Below, piece after piece: positions 1-6,417 of a stretch of 7,572 nt of DNA. Both the position numbers and the translations under genes were made by a program. Origin of the DNA: Chloroflexota bacterium (GTDB taxonomy: Bacteria; Chloroflexota; Anaerolineae; Anaerolineales; Anaerolineaceae); the NCBI GenBank assembly GCA_023434145.1, contig JAEYTI010000073.1, forward strand, positions 1 to 7,572, in the 5' to 3' direction. Under the pieces are notes generated by a model. The model was not told the DNA's origin. It searched no databases and saw nothing but the letters and a program-made list of their open reading frames with translations. How positions within the stretch are numbered: position 1 is the stretch's first letter; each line of letters starts with the position of its first letter.

Positions 1-29
1 GGTCTGCTCTGCATCGCCCATAATTTCGC

Positions 30-62
30 AAAAATGGCGAGCGCCTGATCGCCATTTTTTTT
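30..62 (+). terminator. Intrinsic terminator of an upstream unit
   Basis: An 11-bp perfect stem pairs 30-40 with 49-59 around an 8-nt loop, and the 3' arm runs into an uninterrupted T tract (55-62). The arm read on the opposite strand also ends in five T, so it could work in both directions. It most likely ends a rightward gene lying left of the window and insulates the fhaA operon. Bases 1-29 show no recognisable coding end. Confidence 0.8.
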
Positions 63-93
63 CCTTTTTCAAAACCAACTTTTTTGAATCAAG

Positions 94-126
94 GGGGCTG
101 TCTGAATTTACTTTTCAGACAGCCCC
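94..126. repeat. 33-nt palindrome with 12-bp perfect arms
   Basis: GGGGCTGTCTGA (94-105) is the exact reverse complement of 115-126, with a 9-nt loop between. Neither strand has a T tract next to the stem, so it is not a standard intrinsic terminator. The arm resembles the terminal-repeat style of some insertion sequences (a GGGGCTGTCTGAAAA-like end), which suggests a solo remnant or a minimal non-autonomous element. That origin is a guess from memory; only the palindrome is certain. Confidence 0.5.
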
Positions 127-183
127 ACAACGAACCATCAAAACATCAATATAGGAATAGATGTGGATCAAACCGGTTCTCGT

Positions 184-212
184 TCGTCAGACACGGCTAT
201 TCCATTTATAAT
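184..212 (+). promoter_or_regulatory. Promoter of the fhaA-fhaB-mtnP-SEDS/PBP operon
   Basis: A perfect -10 box TATAAT lies at 207-212. TCGTCA (184-189), which matches TTGACA at four of six bases, sits 17 nt upstream. Transcription should start about 6-9 nt after the -10 box, i.e. at about 219-221, on or next to the ATG at 221. With no Shine-Dalgarno sequence in front of that ATG, the first mRNA of the operon is probably leaderless. Confidence 0.65.
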
Positions 213-220
213 TGTGGTGT

Positions 221-1009
221 ATGAAATCAAAACTGGATCAAATCGAATTCCGACTGCAGTCGCTGATCGAATCCAGCGTGGCACTCTTCGCCCGCGGTGA
301 TGCACAGCATCGCCTGGCCCATCAACTCATCGAAGCTGCCCAGGGGAGCATTCACCCTGGGGCCGAGGGTCGCTCCTTTGCGCCAAACCAGTTCACCATC
401 TACCTGCACCCCGAGAGCCTGACCTATTGGCAGAACCACCGCTACCAGCTCGATGCAATCGGACAGAGCCTCCAGCAGGCTGCCTGGGAATACGGCGTGC
501 AGTTTCTCAGTGAGCCGATCTTGCACCTTGCCCCCGACCCCAACCTGCCTTTGGAGGGCATTAGGGTGATGGCGGCGGAGTACTACGAGCCATCGGGCAG
601 CACGGCTGCGTTCGTTCCTGTACCCAATGTGCAGCAGCCGAACATTCCGCGCAACGCCTTTCTGATCGTAGAGGGCAACCGCATTTTCTCGCTCGACCGA
701 AACGTTGTCAATATAGGACGCCGGCCCGATAACCATCTGATCATCTCCGATCCACGGGTTTCGCGCAATCATGCGCAGATCCGCGCTAGCCGCGGGCAGT
801 ACGTGCTGTTTGATCTCAGCTCCACAGGCGGGACAATGGTAAACGGGCGGCGAATTACCCAGTGCTCGCTCAAACCCGGCGACGTCATTTCGCTCTCTGG
901 TGTGCCGTTGATCTACGGTGAAGAAAGCCCCGATGATGACACGCAAGAATTCGGATTCACCCGCAGTATGGATGCGCCCAACAGCGAGCCACCGGAGGTC
1001 ATCGAGTAG
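221..1009 (+). CDS. fhaA: FhaA-like protein: DUF3662 plus FHA domain
   Basis: This 262-residue soluble protein has an N-terminal FhaA_N/DUF3662-like region (about 1-120) and a C-terminal forkhead-associated domain (about 145-235). The FHA signature is visible: GRRPDNHLIISD (166-177), SRNHAQI (181-187) and the NG pair (208-209). These residues form the phosphothreonine pocket. In actinobacteria FhaA binds phosphorylated partners of Ser/Thr kinases and links them to peptidoglycan synthesis; a similar adaptor role is inferred from the domains and from the SEDS/PBP gene downstream. ATG 221 was chosen over the in-frame TTG at 212 because the TTG overlaps the -10 box and would lie outside the transcript. 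No Shine-Dalgarno is present, consistent with a leaderless start. An acidic, Pro-containing tail (about 236-262) follows the FHA domain. No kinase or phosphatase gene is visible in the window. Confidence 0.85.
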   Translation: MKSKLDQIEFRLQSLIESSVALFARGDAQHRLAHQLIEAAQGSIHPGAEGRSFAPNQFTIYLHPESLTYWQNHRYQLDAIGQSLQQAAWEYGVQFLSEPILHLAPDPNLPLEGIRVMAAEYYEPSGSTAAFVPVPNVQQPNIPRNAFLIVEGNRIFSLDRNVVNIGRRPDNHLIISDPRVSRNHAQIRASRGQYVLFDLSSTGGTMVNGRRITQCSLKPGDVISLSGVPLIYGEESPDDDTQEFGFTRSMDAPNSEPPEVIE

Positions 1010-1012
1010 CCT

Positions 1013-1447
1013 ATGACCGGCGTTGTCGTCTTGATCTTCCGCATTTTACTCACCGCGATGCTGTTTGCGTTCATCGGTTGGGCGTTGTGGAACATGTGGC
1101 GGGATCTGCGGGCTCAGGGCACGCTGCTCAGTTCGCCAAGCGTCCCCCGGCTCACCTTTACCCCGCTGGAGGGTGTCGGCGAGGCGCTCATGTTCACCGT
1201 GCACGAGGTGATGATCGGACGCAGTACCGGCTGCGATCTGTGCCTGCGCGACGAGACTGTTTCATCGCGCCATGCAAGATTGAGCTATCACCAAAACCAA
1301 TGGTGGGTGGAGGATGTCCAGTCGACGAACGGCACCTTCCTCAATGACGAGCGCGTAAGCGTTCCTACCGTCATCGCCTCTGGTGATGAGCTGCGGGTGG
1401 GACAGGTACGCTATCTGGTAGCCATCGAAGAGAAAATGCGCGCGTAA
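1013..1447 (+). CDS. fhaB: FhaB-like membrane-anchored FHA-domain protein
   Basis: This 144-residue protein has one N-terminal membrane helix (about 4-27), a short linker and a C-terminal FHA domain (about 48-140). The FHA motifs are IGRSTGCDLCL (68-78), SSRHARL (84-90) and STNGTFLN (104-111), so the phosphothreonine-binding residues look complete. The size and layout match actinobacterial FhaB/FipA, which connects Ser/Thr kinase signalling to the cell-wall synthesis machinery at the membrane. It starts 3 nt after the fhaA-like stop codon, so translational coupling is likely. The nearest GGAGG (994-998) is 14 nt from the ATG, which is too far to be an ideal ribosome binding site. The domain assignment is firm; the cellular role is inferred from gene order. 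Confidence 0.85.
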   Translation: MTGVVVLIFRILLTAMLFAFIGWALWNMWRDLRAQGTLLSSPSVPRLTFTPLEGVGEALMFTVHEVMIGRSTGCDLCLRDETVSSRHARLSYHQNQWWVEDVQSTNGTFLNDERVSVPTVIASGDELRVGQVRYLVAIEEKMRA

Positions 1448-1472
1448 TACGCGTGGCGAAAAATCGTATTTC

Positions 1473-1477
1473 AGGAG
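1473..1477 (+). promoter_or_regulatory. Shine-Dalgarno of the MTA phosphorylase gene
   Basis: AGGAG ends 8 nt before ATG 1486. It decides the start: the in-frame GTG at 1453 would add 11 residues but has no ribosome binding site and precedes the conserved N terminus. Confidence 0.75.
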
Positions 1478-1485
1478 TACAGAAC

Positions 1486-2355
1486 ATGGCAGAAGCACCA
1501 GTCCTCGGAGTCATCGGCGGTTCGGGCCTGTATCACATGGCTGGGCTGGAAGACACCCAGACGGTTGACGTGAGCACGCCTTTTGGCAAGCCCAGCGCGC
1601 CCATAACCATCGGAAAGATTGCCGGCAAGCCGGTTGCATTCCTGGCACGGCACGGTATCGGGCATCACATCTCCCCCACCGAAGTTAACTACCGCGCGAA
1701 TATTTACGCGCTCAAATCGCTTGGCGTACAGACCGTGCTCAGCATCAGCGCGTGCGGGTCATTGCGCGAGGATTACGCACCCGGCCACATCGTACTCCCC
1801 GACCAGGTGTTTGACTTCACCAAAGATCGCGAGCGCACCTTCTTTAGCGATGGGCTGGTGGTACACGTGGGCGTCGCCGACCCAATCTGCGGGGATCTGG
1901 CAGCCCAGGTACGCGAGGCCGTAACCAGCGCGGGCGGAACCGTCCACACTGGCGGCAGCCTGATCACCATTGAAGGCCCGCGCTTCTCTACCAAGGCCGA
2001 ATCCAACGCCTTCCGCGCCTGGGGCATATCAATCATCGGCATGACCGCAAGCCCCGAGGTCTTCCTCGCCCGCGAGGCCGAGATGTGCTACGCCATCATG
2101 GCGCACGTTACCGACTATGACGTGTGGCACGTCACCGAAGAGCCGGTGTCGGTCGAGGCCGTCATCCGCACACTGATGCAAAACACCGTAGTAGCCCAGC
2201 GAGCGGTTGTCAGCCTGGTGCAGAACCTTCGCACCGATGATGACTGCGACTGCCGCCACGCCCTACAGAACGCAATCATTACCCAGCAAGACCGCATTCC
2301 CTCCGGCACCCGGCAGAAGCTGGACCTGCTGATAGGGAAATATCTCCAACCGTGA
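1486..2355 (+). CDS. mtnP: S-methyl-5'-thioadenosine phosphorylase (MTAP)
   Basis: This 289-residue protein belongs to the PNP/MTAP phosphorylase family. It should cleave 5'-methylthioadenosine with phosphate to adenine and 5-methylthioribose-1-phosphate, in methionine and purine salvage in the cytoplasm. Visible family motifs are GVIGGSGLY near the N terminus, ARHGIGHHISPTEVNYRANI (phosphate and substrate site), SISACGSL, EGPRFSTKAES, MTASPEVFLAREAEMCYA and VTDYDVWH. The TDYD aspartates and the MTxxPE stretch fit 6-aminopurine (MTA) specificity rather than inosine/guanosine phosphorylase. Length is normal for the family. The gene sits 38 nt after the fhaB-like gene, and its stop codon overlaps the start of the SEDS/PBP fusion (GTGA, 2352-2355), so it is translated as part of the cell-wall operon. 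It occupies about the place where the phosphatase PstP lies in actinobacteria. No metabolic link to its neighbours is evident. Confidence 0.9.
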   Translation: MAEAPVLGVIGGSGLYHMAGLEDTQTVDVSTPFGKPSAPITIGKIAGKPVAFLARHGIGHHISPTEVNYRANIYALKSLGVQTVLSISACGSLREDYAPGHIVLPDQVFDFTKDRERTFFSDGLVVHVGVADPICGDLAAQVREAVTSAGGTVHTGGSLITIEGPRFSTKAESNAFRAWGISIIGMTASPEVFLAREAEMCYAIMAHVTDYDVWHVTEEPVSVEAVIRTLMQNTVVAQRAVVSLVQNLRTDDDCDCRHALQNAIITQQDRIPSGTRQKLDLLIGKYLQP

Positions 2356-4967
2356 GCCTGCTGCTACCCGAGAATTCCTCGCCGATCGATGAAAAACAGG
2401 GCCGCCTGATGCAGTTCGCGGCCCTCTTTTTGCTCGTGTATTCCATCGTGCTCACCCTGGCGCCCGCAGCCCGTATCCACTCGTGGGAGGCGACGTACCG
2501 GTGGAATCATTGGATCGGCTTTCTCACCTGGCTGATTGCCACGGCTGTCGTCCACCGCCAGATCATTCGTTTCGCGCCGGAACGCGACCCATTCCTGTTC
2601 CCCATCGCGGCGCTGCTTGCCGGGTGGGGACTGCTCTCCATCTGGCGGCTCGATTGGGTGATGGGCGCGCGCCAGACGGCATGGCTGGCAGTAAGCCTGG
2701 GTGTATTCACCTTTGGGCTGCGCAATTCGCACCTGCTGGTTTTCCTGCGTCGTTACAAATACCTGTGGCTGATCGGCGGGCTGGGGCTCACCGCGCTCAC
2801 CTTCCTGTTTGGCACATACCCCGGCGGGTATGGCCCACGCTTGTGGCTGGGCTGCTGCGGTGTATATTTTCAGCCCTCCGAGCCGCTCAAGCTCCTGCTG
2901 ATCATTTACCTCTCGGCCTACCTCGCCGATAAACTGCCCGTCAGCTTCCGGTTGATGCAGATGCTGCCGCCCACACTGATCCTCGGCGGCACGGCCCTGG
3001 CCCTGCTTGTCCGCCAGCGAGACCTGGGCACGGCATCACTGTTCATTCTCATCTACACAGTAGTCATTTATCTTGCTTCGCAGCGCTGGCGCATTCTGCT
3101 GGTCAGTTTTTTCACCCTGCTGGGGGCGGGCATCGCCGGCTATGCGCTGTTCGATGTGGTGCGTATCCGCGTGAACGCCTGGCTGAACCCCTGGTTAGAC
3201 CCCGCCGGTGGCTCCTATCAAATCGTGCAGTCCATCCTGGCGGTTGCATCGGGCGGGCTGCTAGGCACCGGGCCGGGCATGGGCAGCCCTGGGGCCGTGC
3301 CGGTTGCGCATTCAGATTTCATCTTCGCCTCTATTGCCGAAGAGATGGGCCTGCTGGGCGCTGCGGGCCTGCTGCTGCTGTTCGCCCTGCTGGTCAACCG
3401 CGGATTCCGCGCCGCGTTGTTCGCTACCAACAACTATCGCCGCTACCTTTCCGCCGGGATCACCGCATACCTGGCGATGCAGGCCATTTTTATCATTGGC
3501 GGTAACCTGCGCCTGCTGCCGCTCACCGGCGTAACGCTGCCTTTTGTATCCTACGGCGGTTCCTCCCTGCTGACGGCATTCATCTCCGTTCTGCTGCTCG
3601 TGCTGGTAAGCGATCGCGGCGAGGAAGAAACCGCTCCGCTGCCGAATGCTGCTCCTTATCTGCTGATTAGCGGCGGACTGCTAGCAGGATTACTCGCGCT
3701 AACCCTCGGCACTGGCTGGTGGTCGGTGGTGCGCAGCGCAGACCTGCAAGCACGTCCTGATAATCCGCGCCGCGCCATTGCCGACCGCTTCGTGCCGCGC
3801 GGCACGCTGCTCGACCGCTCCGGCACGCCCATCTCGTACACAGGCGGTGCTCCCGGTAACCACGTCCGCGTGTACGAATACCCCCCACTCAGCGCCACGA
3901 CCGGATACAACAACCCGCTCTATGGGCTGGCCGGTCTGGAGGCCGGGTTAGATGACTATCTGCGCGGGCTGGCCGAAAACGACGAGATGCTCATCTGGTC
4001 CACCAACCTGCTCTACGGGCAGCCGCCGCCGGGGCTCGACGTGCGCACGACTATCGAGCTGGATCTCCAAAAACAGGCCGACCTGTTGTTAGAAGGTCAC
4101 CGCGGTGCGGCAGTACTGCTGAACGCCTCTACCGGTGAGATCTTGGCGATGGCTTCACACCCCTACTTTGACCCGAACCGCCTGGAAACAGAATGGAATA
4201 CCCTGGTTGGCGATCCCTCGGCGCCGCTCCTCAACCGCGCCACTCAGGGCCAGTACCCGCCTGGCGCAGCGCTTGGTCCGTTCTTGCTTGCTTACAGCGA
4301 TGCACAAGGCGATCTGCCGGGCCTCTCCGAGCAGTTGATCGCTGCGGCCCGCGTAAGCTCGCAGAGCTGTGCGGTCGTACCGACCGGGCGCGGCGATCCA
4401 GGCAGCATGGTTGCCTCTGGCTGCCCGGCCCCGATTGTGGCGCTCAGCCAGGCGGTAGGAGAAGAACGGCTTGAAGCCCTGCTCAACAGTCTGGGCTTCT
4501 TTGAAGCGCCGGGGCTGCCCTTTGCCATAGTGGCTCCGGCATCGCCTACCACTCCCGATCCCACGCTCGTCATCCAGGGCCAGGATGGGCTGATCGTCAC
4601 ACCTTTGCAGATGGCGCGCGCAGCAGCGGCACTGAGCAGCGGCGGAACGCTGCCGCCCGTACAAATTGCAGCCGCGGTGCTTACTCCCAATGCCGTGTGG
4701 AAAGCGTTGCCCTCCGGCGAAAGCCGCTCCACCCTGCTCGCAAATGACACGCAAGAAGCTCTAGCCGCGATGTCGTTGAGCGATCAACCCTACTGGCAAA
4801 CCGTATCCCTGGCCCGCTCAGAAGAGAGCGAGCTCACCTGGTATCTGGGTGGCACGCTGCCGGGCAGCCAGGGCACGCCTCTGGCAGTCGCCATCGTGCT
4901 GGAAGAGAACAACTCCACCCTGGCGCGTACCATCGGCCTGGCACTGCTTCAAGAAGCGCAGCAGTAA
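2352..4967 (+). CDS. RodA/FtsW (SEDS) fused to a degenerate class B PBP
   Basis: This 871-residue membrane protein starts at GTG 2352, inside the mtnP stop. Residues about 20-420 form a SEDS peptidoglycan glycosyltransferase with about ten or more membrane helices. Its signatures are QPSEPLK (174-180), RDLGT (223-227), WLNPWLDP (277-284), HSDFIF with D322 matching the catalytic Asp of RodA, and TLPFVSYGGSS (395-405). A further helix (about 434-452) leads to a PBP2/PbpA-like extracellular part: PRGTLLDRSG (482-491), NPLYGLAGLEAGLDDYL (521-537), DVRTTIELDLQKQ (563-575) and NRATQGQYPPG (628-638). The catalytic motifs are lost: SxxK reads A639-A640-L641-G642, SxN aligns with about 689-692 (SGCP), and KTG aligns with R822-S823-E824. 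The C-terminal strand WYLGGTLPG...LAVAIVLE is kept, so the fold looks preserved. It is probably an active polymerase with a structural or activating pseudo-transpeptidase, which would leave crosslinking to another PBP. Confidence 0.9.
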   Translation: MSLLLPENSSPIDEKQGRLMQFAALFLLVYSIVLTLAPAARIHSWEATYRWNHWIGFLTWLIATAVVHRQIIRFAPERDPFLFPIAALLAGWGLLSIWRLDWVMGARQTAWLAVSLGVFTFGLRNSHLLVFLRRYKYLWLIGGLGLTALTFLFGTYPGGYGPRLWLGCCGVYFQPSEPLKLLLIIYLSAYLADKLPVSFRLMQMLPPTLILGGTALALLVRQRDLGTASLFILIYTVVIYLASQRWRILLVSFFTLLGAGIAGYALFDVVRIRVNAWLNPWLDPAGGSYQIVQSILAVASGGLLGTGPGMGSPGAVPVAHSDFIFASIAEEMGLLGAAGLLLLFALLVNRGFRAALFATNNYRRYLSAGITAYLAMQAIFIIGGNLRLLPLTGVTLPFVSYGGSSLLTAFISVLLLVLVSDRGEEETAPLPNAAPYLLISGGLLAGLLALTLGTGWWSVVRSADLQARPDNPRRAIADRFVPRGTLLDRSGTPISYTGGAPGNHVRVYEYPPLSATTGYNNPLYGLAGLEAGLDDYLRGLAENDEMLIWSTNLLYGQPPPGLDVRTTIELDLQKQADLLLEGHRGAAVLLNASTGEILAMASHPYFDPNRLETEWNTLVGDPSAPLLNRATQGQYPPGAALGPFLLAYSDAQGDLPGLSEQLIAAARVSSQSCAVVPTGRGDPGSMVASGCPAPIVALSQAVGEERLEALLNSLGFFEAPGLPFAIVAPASPTTPDPTLVIQGQDGLIVTPLQMARAAAALSSGGTLPPVQIAAAVLTPNAVWKALPSGESRSTLLANDTQEALAAMSLSDQPYWQTVSLARSEESELTWYLGGTLPGSQGTPLAVAIVLEENNSTLARTIGLALLQEAQQ

Positions 4968-4975
4968 GTTTCTAT

Positions 4976-5046
4976 CCAGAAAGTATTCGGTGTGTTTGTG
5001 GTGCGTGACTGTGTCACGCACCACAAACACACCGAATACTTTCTGG
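4976..5046. repeat. 34-bp perfect inverted repeat, 3-nt loop, between convergent genes
   Basis: Bases 4976-5009 are the exact reverse complement of 5013-5046, leaving only TGT as loop. It begins 9 nt after the SEDS/PBP stop and ends 10 nt before the tyrS stop, so it fills the convergent gap. The left arm is G/T-rich (GTGTGTTTGTGGTGCGTG) and the right arm A/C-rich. No T tract follows on either strand, yet the position points to a shared bidirectional transcript end or a 3' RNA-stabilising hairpin. The stem is far longer than a usual terminator. Cruciform formation or RNase III cleavage are other possibilities. Confidence 0.85.
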
Positions 5047-5056
5047 TTGAGTTCTA

Positions 5057-6268
5057 CTAGGACACCTTCAAGAAGTGCCGCCGCCCGACTTGCAAAACAC
5101 CAGGGTGCGGGAAGGCTGCCTGCGGCTCCGATAACACCTCTCCATCCAGGCGCACGCCTTTCTGCTCGATCAGCCGGCGCCCTTCGCTGCGGCTGCCGAC
5201 CAGCTTACCTGCCACCAGTACGTCCAGCACGGTCTGTCCGCTTTGCAGCGCGTACTCGGGCATCGCCTCGGGAGCTTCGTGCTGCTGGAAGGTGCGCACG
5301 AACGCCACCTGCGCCCTTTCCGCAGAATCGTCCCCCCAAAAGCAGCCCACAATTTCGCGAGACAGGAGCATCTTCGCATCACGCGGGTGCAGGCTGCCAT
5401 CTGCCAGCCCATGCTCTAGCGCGCGGATCTGTTCCGGATCCCAGCGCGTGACCAGCTTCACGAATTGCGGCATAGCGGCATCCGGCACGCTCATCACTTT
5501 GCCGTACATGTCTTCGGGCGTGGTGCTGAGCGGAATGTGGTTGCCCAGCGACTTGCTCATCTTCACCACCCCATCGGTGCCCGGCAGAATGCCCAGAATG
5601 ATGGCCACATTGGGTTTGGCTCCCAGATAGGCCATGATCTTGCGTGCCGCAGTGACGATATTAAAGAGTTGATCGGTGCCCCCCACCTGCACGTCGGCCT
5701 TCAGCGCGAAAGCATCGTACCCCTGCATGATCGCGTAAAACATCTCATGCAGGTACAGGCCATCGTTGTGTTCCCAGCGCACTCTGAACGCTTCGCGCGT
5801 GAGGAACTGCTGGATGGTGAAATTCGATGCCAGCTTGATAAGGTTGGCAAAGGTCAGCCCAGAGAGCCACTCGGCGTTGTAGCGCACGATCGTCTTTTGG
5901 GGATCGAGGATGCGGAAGGCCTGCTCCGCGTAGGTGCGGGCGTTTTCCTCCACCTCAGCCTGGGTGAGCTGCGGACGCAGCTTATCCTGGTCTGAGGGGT
6001 CGCCGATCAGCGAGGTGTAGGTGCCGATGACGAACGAAACCTCGTGCCCCAGCTCCTGGAACTGACGCAGCTTGCGCATGGTGACAGTGTGCCCCAGGTG
6101 CAGGTCGGCACGGCGCGGATCGTAGCCGCAGTAGACGCGCAGCGGGCGGCCTTCTTTTTCCGCCTCCAGCAGGCGTTCACGCAGCTCGGTTTCCATCGCG
6201 CGCCGCAGCGCCTCATCACCGTATTCGGTGCCCTGCATCAGCAGGCTTACCTGTGCATCGATGTTCAT
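5057..6268 (-). CDS. tyrS: Tyrosyl-tRNA synthetase (TyrZ/KMSKS type)
   Basis: This 403-residue class I synthetase charges tRNA-Tyr with tyrosine using ATP in the cytoplasm. The Rossmann catalytic domain carries the HIGH motif as HLGH (57-60), the tyrosine pocket residues in YAIMQGYD (178-185), GGTDQ (196-200) and the KMSKS loop (236-240). The strict KMSKS, rather than KFGKS, places it with the TyrZ-type bacterial enzymes. An S4 RNA-binding domain closes the protein (about 345-403, AGKLVGSRSEGRRLI). ATG 6268 follows a strong Shine-Dalgarno. An in-frame ATG at 6328 would add 20 residues but lies inside a long hairpin upstream of that site, so it was rejected. The gene converges on the SEDS/PBP fusion and is preceded by an apparent tyrosine attenuator (6359-6531), which likely controls its expression. 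Confidence 0.96.
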   Translation of the reverse strand: MNIDAQVSLLMQGTEYGDEALRRAMETELRERLLEAEKEGRPLRVYCGYDPRRADLHLGHTVTMRKLRQFQELGHEVSFVIGTYTSLIGDPSDQDKLRPQLTQAEVEENARTYAEQAFRILDPQKTIVRYNAEWLSGLTFANLIKLASNFTIQQFLTREAFRVRWEHNDGLYLHEMFYAIMQGYDAFALKADVQVGGTDQLFNIVTAARKIMAYLGAKPNVAIILGILPGTDGVVKMSKSLGNHIPLSTTPEDMYGKVMSVPDAAMPQFVKLVTRWDPEQIRALEHGLADGSLHPRDAKMLLSREIVGCFWGDDSAERAQVAFVRTFQQHEAPEAMPEYALQSGQTVLDVLVAGKLVGSRSEGRRLIEQKGVRLDGEVLSEPQAAFPHPGVLQVGRRHFLKVS

Positions 6269-6273
6269 GCCAA

Positions 6274-6282
6274 CTCTCCTTC
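6274..6282 (-). promoter_or_regulatory. Shine-Dalgarno of tyrS
   Basis: GAAGGAGAG on the minus strand ends 5 nt before ATG 6268. It fixes the tyrS start and lies 6 nt downstream of the long hairpin at 6289-6347. Confidence 0.85.
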
Positions 6283-6288
6283 GATTTG

Positions 6289-6347
6289 GTTCTTGTTTCC
6301 TTGATGCATGACCAACTTTGTTGGACATGCATCAAGGAAACAAGAAC
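6289..6347 (-). repeat. Long hairpin in the tyrS 5' untranslated region
   Basis: Bases 6289-6310 pair perfectly with 6326-6347 (22 bp). After one A/A mismatch, CCAAC (6312-6316) pairs with GTTGG (6320-6324) around TTT, giving 27 paired positions in a 59-nt element. It lies after the attenuator terminator and ends 6 nt before the tyrS Shine-Dalgarno, so every full-length tyrS mRNA carries it. No T tract follows at the base on the minus strand, so it is unlikely to be a terminator. It may protect the 5' end, be an RNase III processing site or affect ribosome loading; these roles are inferred. Its sequence is unrelated to the 4976-5046 repeat. Confidence 0.85.
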
Positions 6348-6358
6348 GATTAGCGATT

Positions 6359-6392
6359 AAAAAATCAACGCGAGGCCGCCGGGCCTCGCGTT
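6359..6392 (-). terminator. Intrinsic terminator in the tyrS leader (attenuator)
   Basis: On the minus strand AACGCGAGGCC (6392-6382) pairs perfectly with GGCCTCGCGTT (6377-6367) around a 4-nt loop. GA and six U (6364-6359) follow. It lies downstream of a promoter and a Tyr-rich short ORF and upstream of tyrS, so it must be bypassed for tyrS expression. Its 5' arm starts 25 nt after the leader stop codon, a spacing that suits ribosome-mediated attenuation. It would also stop read-through from the epimerase gene. Confidence 0.85.
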
Positions 6393-6417
6393 TGCATTCG
6401 TTCGGGTGAACTTCTAC

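Noticed and set aside
130..203. Two interleaved short inverted repeats upstream of the fhaA promoter (130-135 with 182-187; 154-160 with 197-203)
   Set aside because: Six- and seven-bp matches over this span are expected by chance and do not nest into one structure.
212..220. TTG start of the fhaA-like gene at 212
   Set aside because: The TTG overlaps the last base of the perfect TATAAT box, so it would lie upstream of the expected transcript start.
227..946. Long open frame on the minus strand opposite the fhaA-like gene
   Set aside because: It has no recognisable domain and lies antisense to a gene with clear FHA motifs; such shadows are common in high-GC coding DNA.
1446..1470. 6-bp inverted repeat AATACG/CGTATT between the fhaB-like gene and mtnP
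   Set aside because: The stem is short, the loop is 13 nt and there is no T tract; it is likely chance in an operon gap.
1453..1485. Alternative GTG start of mtnP
   Set aside because: No ribosome binding site precedes it, while AGGAG sits 8 nt before ATG 1486 and the conserved protein begins there.
5465..5995. 176-codon open frame antisense to tyrS (and a similar one at 6837-7514 antisense to the epimerase-like gene)
   Set aside because: Both are shadows of well-supported genes, with no ribosome binding site or family motif.
6269..6328. N-terminal 20-residue extension of TyrRS starting at ATG 6328
   Set aside because: The extension is encoded by the long hairpin and the Shine-Dalgarno region. 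ATG 6268 has a strong ribosome binding site and gives the family's normal N terminus.
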